Shown: positions 29,498 through 42,000 of the stretch, piece after piece
How positions within the stretch are numbered: position 1 is the stretch's first letter
Layout of the letters: each line of letters begins with the position of its first letter
Origin: Cyanophora paradoxa
Taxonomy: Eukaryota; Glaucocystophyceae; Cyanophorales; Cyanophoraceae
DNA length: 54,417 nt
Direction: 5' to 3'
Assembly (NCBI GenBank): GCA_004431415.1
Contig: QPMI01000187.1
Span: forward strand, 1 to 54,417
The notes under the pieces: generated by a model
Seen by the model: the letters and a program-made list of their open reading frames with translations, nothing else
Databases searched by the model: none
What the model was told of the DNA's origin: nothing
Position numbers and translations under genes: made by a program

Positions 29498-32400
29498 ATG
29501 GCGAACGCGTCGAAGGCGGAGGGCGAGCCGGTCATCAAGCTGGACGACGTGAGCGCCTCCATGCCGGAGGAACGGCACCTGGACAAGGTCGGCGCGCGCG
29601 GGCGCAGCGAGCGAACGCGCCGCAGCTGCAGCCGACGCGCGCCGGCCCCGGCCCGCCGCAGCTGTCGCCCCAGATGCGGAGGAGGATTCTGATGAAGAGG
29701 TGGCTGCACCAGTACTTTCCCATCTTCGGTGCGCGCCCGCCCCGCCCTCCAGCCCCGCCCGCCAGCTCCGCTCGCGCCGCCCGCGCCCGGCGTGACCCGC
29801 GCTCGACCGGCCGCAGAGTGGGCGCCGCAGTGCACGTGGCGGAGCCTCCTTAGGGACTTCGTCGCTGGCACCACCGTCGCCTGCACCCTCATCCCCCAGG
29901 CGCCCTCTTCCCCTCCCCCTCCCCACACCCCCCGCGCCCCTCCTTCCTTCCGTCTGACGGTGTACCCCCCTCCAGGCGATGGCGTACGCTCAGCTGGCGA
30001 ACCTGGACCCGGTCTACGGCCTCTACGCCGCCTTCATCCCCCAGATGATCTGTGCGCGCGCGTACCCCCCGCGCCCCTCCTCCTCCCCCCCTCACCGCCC
30101 GGTCCGGCCCCGGCCAGACGCGATCTTCGGGACGGCGAAGCAGGCGGCGCTGGGCCCCGTGGCCGTCGTCTCGCTCCTCGTCGGCTCCGCCGTCGCCACC
30201 GTGCGCCCCGTGGCCATAGCCGCGAGCTAAAGGCTAAAAGGCACAAGTTACTAGGATCGAGAGCACAAGTTATCGGATCTAAAGCCACCGTGCCCCACGC
30301 CGTGCCGAGAGAGAGAGAGAAAAAGAGAGCGCTCCTAGCGCCGGGCCGCCGCGCCTGCAGCTTAGAGGGCTGCCGCTACCGCACCGCGCATGTAGCCTGG
30401 AGCAGAGCGCCGGGCTGCGCTGCCGCCGCTGGCCCCGCCGAGGGCGCCCGCCGCTCACGAAGGCGCAGGTGGACTTTAAGAACGACAAGGCGTCCGCCGT
30501 CGGCCTTGCCCTCCTCCTCTCCTTCGGGTCCGCCTTCTCGAGCTTGCGCTCGAGCTTTGTTGTTGTTGAGCCTTCTCCTTCTCTGTTCAGCTCCGGGCTG
30601 CTCAACCTGGGCATGGGCTTCCTGCGCCTCGGCTGGATCACCAACTTCCTGAGCCACCCCGTCCTGATCGGCTTCATGATGGGCGGTGCGCCGCTCGCGC
30701 CCCCGCGCCCCGCCCCGCCCCGCGCCCCGGCCCGCGCCCGCCCGCGCCCGTCCGCCCGGCGTCGCTTCCTCGTCGTCTCTCACCTTCGCCCTCCCCGTGC
30801 GCAGCCGGCCTCAACATCGGCATCGGGCAGGTCTGTGGCTTTTCCTGTCCTTCCTCCTGCACCTCGCGTGCACTTGACCCGACCGTGCCCGCCCCCCCCC
30901 ACCCCCCCCCCCCCCGCCCCGCGCAGACGAAGGACGTGTTCGGCATATCGGTGCCGACCGACATCAGCAACGGGCCCACATTTCCCAACGTGCGCCGCTC
31001 CCTTCCGCTCCGCTCTGCCCGGCCAGCGCGCCGCCGCCGCTTGCATCGACTGAGCGCCCCCCGCCCCGCCCGCAGCTCATCTACCAGCTCGGACACGTGC
31101 GGCCGCCCGCCAGCCCGCCCCTCCCTCGCGCCGGCCCAGCCCAGCCTCGCCCAGCCTACCGTGTCCCGCCCCCCACTCACCCTCCACCCCCTCGCAGCTC
31201 GGGGAGACGAAGTGGCACTCGTTCGTCTTCGGGATCATCGCCTTCTGCATCCTCTTCGCCATCAAGAAGACCAACCGCCGCTTCAAGCTCCTCATCCCGG
31301 GTGGGTCCGATGCAGTCTCCGCCTCCGCACGGCCTTCTCCTCACGTCACTCACGTCGCGTACCCCAGGCCCGCTGATCGTGGTGCTGCTGGGGACGGGCA
31401 TCGCGTACCGCCTCCAGCTCGACTCGAAGAAGCAGCTCGCGGTCGTCGGCTCCGTCCCCTCCGTGCGCCCCGCGCCCCGCCCCGCCCCGCCTCGGCTCGG
31501 CCCGCCCACCCGCTCACTTCTTCTTGCTTTGGAAGGGCATGCCCGGCGCCTCGTTCCCCAAGTTCAGCGGCGTCAACTCCAACATCATCGGCTCCATCAT
31601 CTCCGGTCCGTCCGCCCTAGCCCGCCCCCCCGCCCGATCCCCGGCCTCCTCCTCCCTCCCTCTGCCGACGACGACCTGGCCCTGATCCTCCCTCGTCGGA
31701 GCGCAGTGGCGCTGATCGGGTACATGGAGACCATCGCCATCGCGAAGCAGTTCGCCCGCAAGAACGGGTACAAGGTCCGCGTCCGCGGCGCTCTGGACCC
31801 CCAATCCGCGGGGCCGCCCGCCCGCGCGCTCAGACGGGCGCCGGGTTCGAATCCGGGCAGATCGACGCGAGCCAGGAGCTGATCGCCCTGGGCCTCTCCA
31901 ACTTCCTCGGCTCCTTCATCTCCGCGTACCCCATCTGCGTCTCCTTCTCCCGCACCGTGCGCGCCGCTATCCCTTCCCCCCTACCCCCCCCCCCCCCCCC
32001 CCCTTCTTCCGTGACGCGCCTTCGTTCGCACTCGCAGGCCATCAACGCCACCGCCGGGGCCACCTCGAACGTCACCAAGTTCGTCTCGGCGATGGTGCGC
32101 CTGCCCCGCCTCGTACCCCCCCTCCACCCGCCCTGTACCCTCCCCCCTCAAAGCCTCTCTTCGTTCGCAGTGGGTGGCCTTCGCGCTGCAGTTCCTGACC
32201 CCGCTGGTCTTCTGGCTCCCGCGCCCCATCCTCTCCGCCATCATCGTGCGCCCTACCCCCCCCCCCCCCCCCCTCCCCCCTTTCCCCGTCGCCCTTGCCC
32301 GCCGCCAACCGCTGTTGCCGTTCTTCGATCGAGAGCTCGACCGTAGCTTACATTCCGGGCATAGCTTGAGCGAGCGAGCATAGTTTTCAAAGGCGCGGGG

Positions 32401-33765
32401 CCGGCCCGAGCGCGCGGCCTTCATTCATAGCTTTTGAGCCCCGCGTAGCCCCGGCCACCATCATCCCCCCCGGCCCTCACACTCCTCCTCCTCCTCCCCC
32501 GCTCTGCTGCAGATCATGGCGGTGGTGGAGCTGCTCGACTTCACGGCGGCGGCGCACACCTGGCACTTCAAGAAGTGGGACTTCCTCACCCTCATCGCCT
32601 GCTTCCTCGCCGTCCGCCCCCTCGCTTCCCGCCCCGCTCCCGCCCCGCCCGCCTCCGCCTCCTACGCCCCGCCCCGCCTCCTACGCTTAGGTCGAACTTT
32701 AGCACCTCTTACATCAACACACAAGACAAAGAGCTTCACATCGCCCAATATATATGTCTTTCCGACTAGATATTATCGAGGACCCGCCCTCCGCCCCGCT
32801 CCCGCCCTCCGCACTTGTAATCAAGCTGATCGCCCCGCCTCAGGTGTTCTTCGGGGGCGTGGAGCTGGGCGTCGGCATCGGCATCCTCTTCTCCCTCCTC
32901 CTCGTCGTCATCCGCATGGCCTTCCTCCGTGCGCCCGCCTCCCTCCGCTAAGCTGTGCTGTGCTGTGCCTCGCTTCGCTTACTAAGGCCCCTCTCCTCTC
33001 TTCTTCCTCAGCGGACATCCCGCGCCTTGGACGCCTGGTGGGCACCGAATCCTACGAGGACAAGGGCGCCTTCCACTGGGCCACCGAGCAGCCGGGCCTC
33101 GTCGTGCTGCAGGTCCGCGTGCCCCTCTACTTCTTCAACCGCGAGATGGTGCGCGCCGCGCCCCGTACCCCCCCCCTCTGCTTCCCCCTCCGAGGCGCGC
33201 CGGCAGCTGGTGCAGCGCGTGCGCGCGGCGGAGGCCGAGGCGGCCTCGGCCGTCAAGGCGCGTACCGCGTACCCCCCATCTCCCCCCCCCCCTTTCTAAC
33301 TAAGGCCGAACCTGCGCAGGTGGTGGTGCTTGACTTCGGGCCGTGCCCGGACATCGACTCGGACGCGGCGACGGCGCTCAAAGAGCTGCACGCGGAGCTG
33401 ACGCTGCGGGGCCGCCTGCTCCTCATCGTCGGCCTGACGGAGCGCGTGAAGCGCTACTTCGACCGGGCGCAGCTGCGCGAGGCGATCGGCCTCCAGAACT
33501 TCCTACCGGACGTCCCCACCGCCGTCAAGCACGCCACGTACGGCTCCAAGGACGGCACCCGCATCATCGGCGCCCCGCCCGCCGTGCGCCCGATGCGATT
33601 CGATCCGATACGATGTGATTTGATCTGATCTGATCTGAGCGGCAGGGTGCGATCGGGTCGACGTACGTGATCCAGTTCATGGAGGAGCGGAGCCGCCCCT
33701 CCCCCTCGGAGACCCCGGCGCCCGTCGCGGCGCCCGAGATCTTCGTCGAGGGCGGCGGCATATGA
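29498..33765 (+). CDS. SulP/SLC26-family anion transporter with C-terminal STAS domain, about 23 exons
   Basis: The spliced text follows the SulP family from end to end. Early in the membrane domain are FVAGTTVACTLIPQ, then AMAYAQLANLDPVYGLYAAF, then IFGTAKQAALGPVAVVSLLV. Later come FLRLGWITNFLSHPVLIGF and GLNIGIGQ, then ALIGYMETIAIAKQFA. The ELIALGLSNFLGSF and SFSRTAINATAG motifs, ending in VFFGGVELGVGIGI, are hallmark sulfate-permease sequence. The C-terminus is a STAS domain (VVVLDFGPCPDIDSDAATAL, then LLLIVGLTE and FLPDVPTAVKHA) with a short tail ending EGGGI at the stop 33763-33765. Substrate could be sulfate, bicarbonate or another anion. Introns are short, GC-rich and mostly begin GTGCGC, and at least two are GC-AG (after TLIPQ and after SAVK). 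Initiation may lie upstream (see preceding entry). Plasma or organelle membrane. Confidence 0.93.
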
Positions 33766-33920
33766 CGGGCCGGGGGCCGCCCCTCCTCCGCGCGCTCGTC
33801 CGCCTCCTCCTCCGCCGCCCTTCTGCTTCGGCCCCGCCACGCCCGCGGGCCCAGGCCGGACTCTTGCGCCGACCTCACCCTCCTCCTGGACTTGGGCGGC
33901 GGCGGCGGCGGCGGCGCGGG

Positions 33921-33953
<33 letters not shown>

Positions 33954-34628
33954 CGCGCCGGGGCCTGGACAGCAGCAGGGCCCCGGTCCGCGTCCCGGTC
34001 CGGGCTGCTGCTGCGAGGCCGGGGCCGGGGACGACGACCGCGACGCGTACGCCTGGCGCGCATTCCATCCGAACATATAGAGCGTAGTGGGCGGCCCCTC
34101 CCCCGAGCCCATATGCATCTTGCCCCCTCTATCACTTTTTCCAGGCTCGATCGCGAGCTCGTTATTTTGGCGTCGACACTAGTACTGGTACGAGATGATA
34201 GGTAGGTTTCCTCGATCGCAAGCAGCGCCCCTTTCCGTTGTTTTCGCTGGCATCGCGAGCGCACCTTTCAATCATGATCAGCAGCGGTCTCAATTTCAGT
34301 GCATGTACAAGAGCCAGATCTAGAACAGCAGAGTTAGAGTTTTGAATGGCCCCAGGGCCTTGCAGGCTATGTCTGAGTTTGCACTCCCTTTTTTGTGATG
34401 TGCTAGTGTCGTCGTAGATTATCCCGAGCGTATGTTATCGACCTTGCTTACATAGGTTTGTGCACTTCGATTTCGAATTCATCGTGCTTCAAGGCTTGAA
34501 GGCTCGACTAGACTTCTTGCAGGCCTGCAAGGCTGCACCGTGGCTGCACGGCAGGCCATGCATATGGATCCCGGAGTCATTTCCCAAATTAAACCCAAGC
34601 CGGCCCGGCCGCGGGGTACTGTGGCAGT

Positions 34629-35056
34629 GACGTGTAGGGTACCGTAGACGACTTAAATACCGCGCCACATATTACCGCGTTCTAAAATTTCGGCGCCGGT
34701 CCCCGCGCTTTAGCGCAGTGGTACAAGGTCGTGCTACGACCTCCCGGATTTCCGGGTTCGGTTCCTACTGTTTCCGCTTCGTTGTACTTCGAATCCCCGT
34801 GATTCCTGATACCGTGACTTGTATCCTCGTTGTGTACTACGAGTGGGTACGCCCGCCGTAGATCTTTAAAAAATATGCGCTTTACCGCGCTACCAAATTA
34901 CCGCGTTCCATCGTCTTCGAAAATGTATTATTTGTTAGCAAAGGGGGTAATACTGCGCTACCAAATTACTGCGTTCTAAAACTTTTGAGCGCGGTAATTT
35001 GGCAGCGCGGTAGTTAAGTCAGCGCGGTATATAAGTCGTCTACGGTACTGTACGTC
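34629..35056. mobile_element. Small TIR element (MITE-like), about 428 bp, with tRNA-like core
   Basis: The left arm at 34,629-34,664 (core accgtagacgactta, then taccgcg) is matched by its reverse complement at 35,023-35,056 with a few differences, giving an inverted repeat of about 30 bp. Inside, the string accgcgctaccaaattaccg and close variants recur in both orientations (near 34,888, 34,951 and 34,990), so the arms are internally repetitive. There is no coding capacity. It is a non-autonomous element by structure. Target duplications were not identified. Confidence 0.65.
34711..34765 (+). other. tRNA-derived pol III promoter (A and B boxes) inside the TIR element
   Basis: An A-box match (tagcgcagtgg, 34,711-34,721) and a B-box match (ggttcggttcc, 34,755-34,765) are 44 bp apart, as in tRNA genes. 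Between them a 5-bp stem aggtc/gacct closes a 7-base loop gtgctac with T at the position before a GCT anticodon, resembling tRNA-Ser. The D and acceptor stems do not pair properly and the T-stem is broken, so I call it a SINE-like derivative and not a working tRNA. Confidence 0.55.
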
Positions 35057-36018
35057 GGCATGTGTGGGCCCGCGCGCGCGCGGCGCGCGCCGGCCGGCTA
35101 GCGCTGCGCCGCCTGCGCGCTGCGGCGGGTAGTACGCCGCGTAATAGCGCGTATACCGTAGTACGTAGTATTACGTACTACGCGGAATAGTACGGATCGG
35201 AGTACTAGCCTAGTAGTACTGTTCCGGCATTGCAATTGTCTTCTGGACATCTCGAAACGGTGCCGGTAAGTACCGTAGTACCTCCGACCGCCTACGAAGT
35301 TCTACCTACGTTAATTAATTATCGAATTTATAATTATATATATAATTAAGAATTGAAAACTCGATCGAGCAGCAAATTTAAAAAACTATGCCTCTTAAAT
35401 AATTAGCGCTAGCCTATATCCTAGCTGGCCCTGTAACTATATATAGCTCCAAATTTGGAAAGCTATGTAAAGCTCTGCAAATCCGATCAAACACGTGGAG
35501 AGCGGCCGAAAACTCAAAAACAAAACACAAAGGGCTTTGTTCGTCCAAACTATTTGAGACCAGGCGATTAAGTTTTTCCGAAAATGATCCGGAAGGCGAG
35601 CTGCCCCATCATGATGATCATTGATCAATTGTTGGTTGGAACTTCGGAAGTTGGAAATTTAAAGTCGATTGGAAAGTCAAATTAAAGTCTCACAGTCTGA
35701 CACAGAGTCACAGACTCGAGCTCACAGTTCGAAGTTCGAACTTCGAACTTCGAAATTCTCGGAGAATTCGAAGAAGCGGGCCTGGATCGTGTCTTAGACT
35801 TGTATCCCCCATTCTGCTGAGTCCGAGTCGGAAGGGCGCCCGCGCGCGCGCAGCCTGGATTGGATTTGGGAGCAGATCGGATCAAGAAGCAGATCTAGAG
35901 CAACCGCTGAGCAGCTGCAGCCGCGCGCAGCGCCATTCGGTATCGTTCGTCCTCGCAGGCGACTGCAGGTCTGCGTCTAGATCTAGAGCCCAGCAGCACG
36001 CGCGCCGGTGCCGTCGCC

Positions 36019-39000
36019 ATGCCGCGCGGTGCGCGCCGCGGAGCCGCGCTCTCGGCAGCCTTCGGGGCCGTCGTCGTGCTGGCTGCCCTCCTCCCCATCG
36101 CAAGCGCCTACAGTGCGTTTTCCGCACCCTCCGTGAACCTAATGCTCCTAGTGTCCGGAAGCCGAGTGCGCATGCGGGCGCGTTCCTGGTGGAAGCTGCG
36201 CATGCACGTGCCGGCGCCAGGCCAGAGGGGCCCGGGGCGCGCCACTAACGACCGAGAGAGATTTAGCGCTACGCTTGCCCCCTCGGTTATTTGTCCGCCG
36301 GGAGGGGCGCATAGCCGTCCCTGGGTCCCGGACCGCCGCGCGTGTGCCGGTTGGCACCGGCGCAGGGCCACGCTTACCCGCGCGCTCTTGCCCGGTTGGC
36401 ACACTTGATCTCCTAGGCCTCTAGGCAGTGGATGTTGACGTTAAGCTCCGGCTGGCTGCAGACCCAACCCACGTCTCGATTTGAGTTTAGCTCGCAAACG
36501 TTCCTGAGCCATAACGCATCTGCATGGCTCGCTAGCTATAGAAACGGTCGACTCGCACGCCGAGCCCTGCTGACTTGCTTTGTCGACGCAGACGGCGTGC
36601 AGCTCGACCATGTCACGATCAATGGCCGCTCCCTCACGGCCCGCACTGTTGAGCACCCCAACATGTTTGTCATCGAGAAGACAAGTGTAAGCGACAATGT
36701 TCCCTCCTGATTATGATCAGCTCCGGATTTTTGTAGCGGGCCGGCTAACACGCACGCCCTTGCGCATCCCGGGTCCGCAGGCCGATGTCACCTTCATGCT
36801 GGTCAGAGCTGCATTCTTTTTATAATTATAAATTCCTATGCCTAATATAAGATCGTCGGATGCCGCTTTGGCTGAACTGTTTTTTAAAATTTTCTATACA
36901 TGCACAATTCGCGCTCATGCGCTGCCGCGTGTAATTTCGCTGACTGGTTCGCCGACTTTGTTCCAATTTGCAGAAGGTCAACATTACGGGTGCGCCTGCG
37001 CTTTCTTTGTTGCTGCTTATGTATTCGATCCTAGTTGATCGCCATCGTCGGCGCGCGCAGATGCAGTTGCAGGCTCCAGGTTCACGGGCAGCTGGAGCCA
37101 GCCCGACTTGTCGCCCTCGAGCGGCCAGGCGATCGTCAGCTTCGGACTGGGTCGGTTTGGTGCGCGGAGTCCGGCGTTTCGTTTCAGCCTGGCTTTCATT
37201 TCGTGATCATTTCATCATAAAGTTTTAGTGCCGAAAATCAACGCGTCGAACTTATTATCATATATATATACATATGCTTGGAATTCAAAGATGCCCCAAG
37301 CTCTAACTCCCAGACTCTTGGCCTCGAGCATTTTTGAATTTGTACTCTATATATATTTCCGCCTGACGTCGACATTAACGTAACTTGTCGCGAGCAGACT
37401 ACGCTGCGGCCTCGTGGACCGGCGCGGCGGTCGACGCCAAGCAGAAGCGCCTCCTCATGTCGGACGGCCAGTACATGAACTTCGGCGGACGCCCGATCCC
37501 GCTGGGGTTCGTCCAATTGAACTTGTCAACTAAGATAGATGGAGAATTCATTCGCGCTCGCAGCATTCCGCTCGAGGTTCTGCCTCAGGTCTCGGACGGC
37601 CTTTTCAACGCCAGCGAGGGCCTCCCCTTCCCCCCGCTCGACGACGTCTGGACCGGCGTCGCCATCAAGGCGGTCTCCTGCAACCAGCCGCTGTCCGCCT
37701 TCGTCGCCGACTGCAACATCACCGTCAATTTCGGCGATAAGATCGAGGGCCTGATGCTGCTCCAGGGCGCCGCTGCCACCGACGGCTACAAGGTGCTCAT
37801 GCGCTCTACGTCTTGCACGAATGACTAGCTTCCCGATGCGCGAATTAACGCCCGCGCGCGCAGTCGCTCGCGGACTGGTGGAAGACCCGGCCGGACTGGC
37901 AGGAGACGGAGAAGGCCGAGGCCGCCCAGTCGAAGATCGTCAACTCGGGCTTCGACCAGCGCTACTTTGGCTTCCTCACCAAGGCCAAGAAGCTCCTGTG
38001 CGCCATATATATGGCCGCCCGAGACGCCACTTGAGACGATCCCGATCGCGACTGACGGGCGCGCGGCAGGGTCGACATGGCTGCCGTCACTGACGTGGCG
38101 GTGCCCGCCGAGTACCTCGAGCTCGACATCTTCGACTACGTCATCCCCGACGCGTTCGGCGAGGTCGTGTTCACCGCCGGCCTCTCCTGTGAGTCTCTTA
38201 AGCTTCAGCTCCGAATTCCAGCGCCATTCCCAGTGATCTCGATATTGATTATGTGCTTCGCAGTTATCAAGAACGCGGCCGTGAACGCGCCGTACTACGC
38301 GGCCAAGAAATTCACGGGCACCCTCATGATCGTGCGCGGCCTTGCCACTTCGAATTCGCCGTCGACGTCGGGCGGCGCGTGGGGTGGAACCTGACGCATA
38401 TGCATACTCCGGCAGGCCAGCATCGACCAGCCTACGTTCGACGAGGCCTCCGCGGCCGTCACGTGCTACCTGGAGCCCAGCTCGACGCCGTTCGGGGCGT
38501 ACGCGCGCGACGGCTGCGACAAGCTCAAGATGGTTAAGGTCTCGGACGCCGTGCAGAAGCAGACCGCCGACGGGTCGGACTCGAAGATCTGGACGATGGA
38601 CGTCGCCCTCACCGGCTTCGACACGCTCGACATGGACCAGTTCGGAGGTGCGAGCGAAGCGGCCCTTTGAGGGACGATCGGCTTCGCAACGTTGTAACGC
38701 GAACGCGACGCACCGCAACGCAGTGTACGTGTTCTTCCTGTACGACCGCGCCTTCGTCTTCAGCCTCTGGGTGCGAACTTCAGCTTGTTGCCGCCCTCAC
38801 CTATCTTATGGACTCTCTTACATGCGATTAACCGAATGGCGGCGCAAACGTCGACAGGACGCGGGCGAGGTCATAGACTTCCTCGTGGGCATCTACTCGA
38901 TCCTCGAGAACGTCGTGGACATTAACGACCCCGAGGTCCGAATCCAAATATTAATAAACATATAAGATATTCTTAAGCTTCTTAAGCTATATAGCTAATC

Positions 39001-42000
39001 GTAAATCTTAAGCTTATAGCTCCCTGAGCTTGCTTGGTCTGGTCTTCAATATATGTAATCGGCTCGAGCGACCGACTGAGGCGTTTCCGCGTCGATCAGG
39101 TCGTGAAGGCCGCGGAGGGCTGCATCAACCGCGCCCCGGGCAGGGACCTGGCGATGAACCCCGGCGCCTGCACCTCGCGCGTCCCCGGCGCCATCACCTG
39201 CGGCGTCTGCCCCGACATCACCAAGGTCCTGTGCGTCTCCTCCCTAATTTAAAGCCCTGCTCTCGAATTATATATGCATTCCTTGGACTTGGCCATGTGC
39301 TGAGTCGCGGCCCGCGCACTGGCAGCTGGACCTCGAACGGCTTCGTGGCCCCCGACTGGATTCTGGACCCCACTTCGACCGACCCTGTCGACTCCTCGGT
39401 ATGTTCAAGTTTACGCTTCGACGAATCAAGAAATATTAATTTGCGGATCGGTTAGGTTGGCATCTGCTTCCCGGGCAACGACGACGGCCCGTACGGAATC
39501 GAGTGCGACGGCTGGATGAAGCCCGGCAGTGCGTCATATGCATCCGATCCCGCTGTTCAGCGCGTGTCTCTAGCGCTGACCGCCGCCCCGCCCGCGCACG
39601 CAGCCGGCGAGGACACGATCTGCAACCAGCCACAGAACAACTTCGCCAACGAGACGGGCCGCGCGAACTGCTTCAAGTCGAGCAGGCTTCCGGATCCGGA
39701 AGGCAAGCTGACCATGTGCGGCTACTGCAAGGACCGCGGCTGCGTCAAGTCGCTCGACGACCTCTCGGGCCCCTACGACGGTGCGCCGCTGTTTATATAT
39801 CGCTTGGCGATCCATGGCCAGAGTGGCGCTGATACGCGCGCCCGCCCGCAGGCCAGTGCCCGCCCCAGAACTGGATGCCGCCCTCGTTCGTCCCCAACGT
39901 CTGGGAGGAGTCGGACCCCGCCAACATGAAGATCAAGAGCGCCCCCGCGTTCGCCGCCGTCCCGTTCTGCAACAAGTACGACTTCGAGAAGATGTCGGAA
40001 GACCCCGAGCTCCCGCTCGACCAGATCTGCGTCGAGCGCCCCTCCGGGTCAGAACACAATTCACTTAAGCTTCATACACATGAACACAATAAAACTGATG
40101 TTATTCGCTTCTGCGCAGCGTCCCGCCGCCCAGTGGCACTCTTCGCAAGACCTGCGCCCCTTGCAACTCGACCACCGATGGCCCCTGCGTCTCTTACTAC
40201 CAGGTATCACTGCAGCTGCTTTTGTATTGCTTTAACGCTTGCATTGATATTTTCCGCAACCGCAGTACTGGCCGACCCCGTCCGCTCAACTCTGCCGCTG
40301 CATCTACGGCATCGACCCCGACTGCCCCGAGTCCATCGACAAGAGCATGAACGAGACGACGGTCCTCCAGGAGTACGAGAACCAGCTCAGCGACTCAGCT
40401 TCCGCCTCTGCCAACTCCACCCGCCGCGCCGCCCGCCGGTGCGCGATGGATAACTTGATTGACACGGTGTTTAATTCCGGCCTGACTGAGCCGTTCACGA
40501 TCGTGCAGCCGCATGCGCCAGACCCGCGTGCGCACCGCGCGCACCAAGACTTCGATCTTCTCCGCGCGCTGCGACTCGTGCGCCGTGTCGGCCCAGCGCA
40601 TCCTCTACAACCTGCAGGTCAGCTTCCTTAGCATATGGCTTAAGGCTTAAGCTTGAGCTTCCTTAGCAAAGAAAGAAGCTCAAGCTATTGAAGGCTTAAG
40701 TGCACGACCTGCAGGGCAAGGAGATCATTCCCGACGCCAAGAAGACCTGCAGCATGTACAACAAGTTCCCCCTCACGCCCTCCGTCGTCGGCAGCGGCGG
40801 CTTCTGGTGAGACCGCCGAGCCGTCGGCTCTTTTCTCCGCTGAGGTTTCGCGCACTTGACCGCTTTGATCGCAGCTCCTCGAACTTCGACCCGCCCGCGA
40901 CCGCCTCTGCCGGCGTCAAGAGCGCCGCCTCCAACGGCCTCGTCGCCTACGCCAACAAGTGCGACGCGCCGAGCGCAATCCGGAGCTTCAAGCTCGCCGC
41001 GCCGCGCCGAGTGCTTATGCTGCCCCGCCCGCAGCATCATCCTCACGACGGCGTCGCGCAACTCGGCCAACGGCCAGCGCATGACCAAGGCCATCAAGGG
41101 CGTCGGCACCCTCTCCGTGAAGAACGTGGCGGCCAAGACCAAGACCGACGCCGACCTCCGGACCTTCGTCGCGCAGTGCGACCAGGACATGAAGCAGCAG
41201 GACGACACGCTCTGCCAGAACATCGTCACCAGCCTGCTGGCCTCCTACGGCAAGAACCCCCCCAAGTTCTACAACATCTCGATCAACGCCCAGCTGAACA
41301 AGGTCCTCGACGCCTGCACGCCGCTCGCCTGCCCGAACGGTGCGCGCCACCGTCGTTTACGTTTACGTGTCTCGCTAAAATATAATCTGATGCCGCTTCC
41401 GTCGTGTATTTGTGCAGGCTTCAAGGACGGCAAGTGCGCCGGCCAAGTCTGCGACATCGCTCCGGGCGTTATCTTCCCCGAGAACTGTGCGCCTCAATTT
41501 AAACAGTCGACGTCAGATTAATTATAATTAATTATATATAATATATAATAAACTGTGCGCTCAATTTATATAATTAAACGGCCGATTTCCTTCCGTCTTC
41601 GCCGTGGCCGTCGCTCACGCCGCTCACGATCGGTCGGTCGGCAGTCGTCATGCCGCGCAGCGTCTCCGTCACGCTCCCCGTCACGGCCAGCTTCGACCTC
41701 ACCCTCGCCCAGCTGGCCGAGGGCACCTGCAGCCCCGCCACGACCGGCACCAAGGCGGTCCTCGCCAGGAACGCCACGCTCCGCGCCGGCGTCGCCGCCT
41801 CGCTCTACAGCTCCGTCTCCGCCTTCGACGCGACCTTTGCCGGCCTCACGGGCGCCTCCGTCGGGCGCTTCGTCAACGTCGGCCCCTCCGGCCTCGTCTG
41901 CACGCCTGCCCCGCCGAAGCTCACCGTGCGTTGTACATGTCGCTTTGAGATTCGATTTGCGCTTCTTGCACTCATCTCCGAACTCGTCCCCAGGTCTTCG

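Larger units (their letters stand above)
33766..36018. other. Intergenic region; GGC-repeat, TIR element, AT-rich and hairpin sequence
   Basis: Bases 33,891-33,960 are a ggcggc/gcgggc repeat. A TIR element lies at 34,629-35,056. Just to its right, gtagtacgta and its inverted copy form a hairpin around 35,156-35,180. From about 35,300 to 35,480 the sequence is AT-rich. At 35,725-35,760 ttcgaacttcgaa strings form overlapping palindromes. Frames at 33,762-34,264 are translations of the GGC repeat and are not supported as genes. Confidence 0.5.

Noticed and set aside
33762-34264. Gly/Ala- or Arg-rich proteins around the GGC repeat
   Set aside because: All are translations of a trinucleotide-like repeat in the 3' region of the SulP gene and are open on both strands simultaneously.
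34711-34790. Functional tRNA-Ser (GCT)
   Set aside because: The A and B boxes and the anticodon arm are good, but acceptor, D and T stems do not pair. It is better explained as a tRNA-derived repeat.
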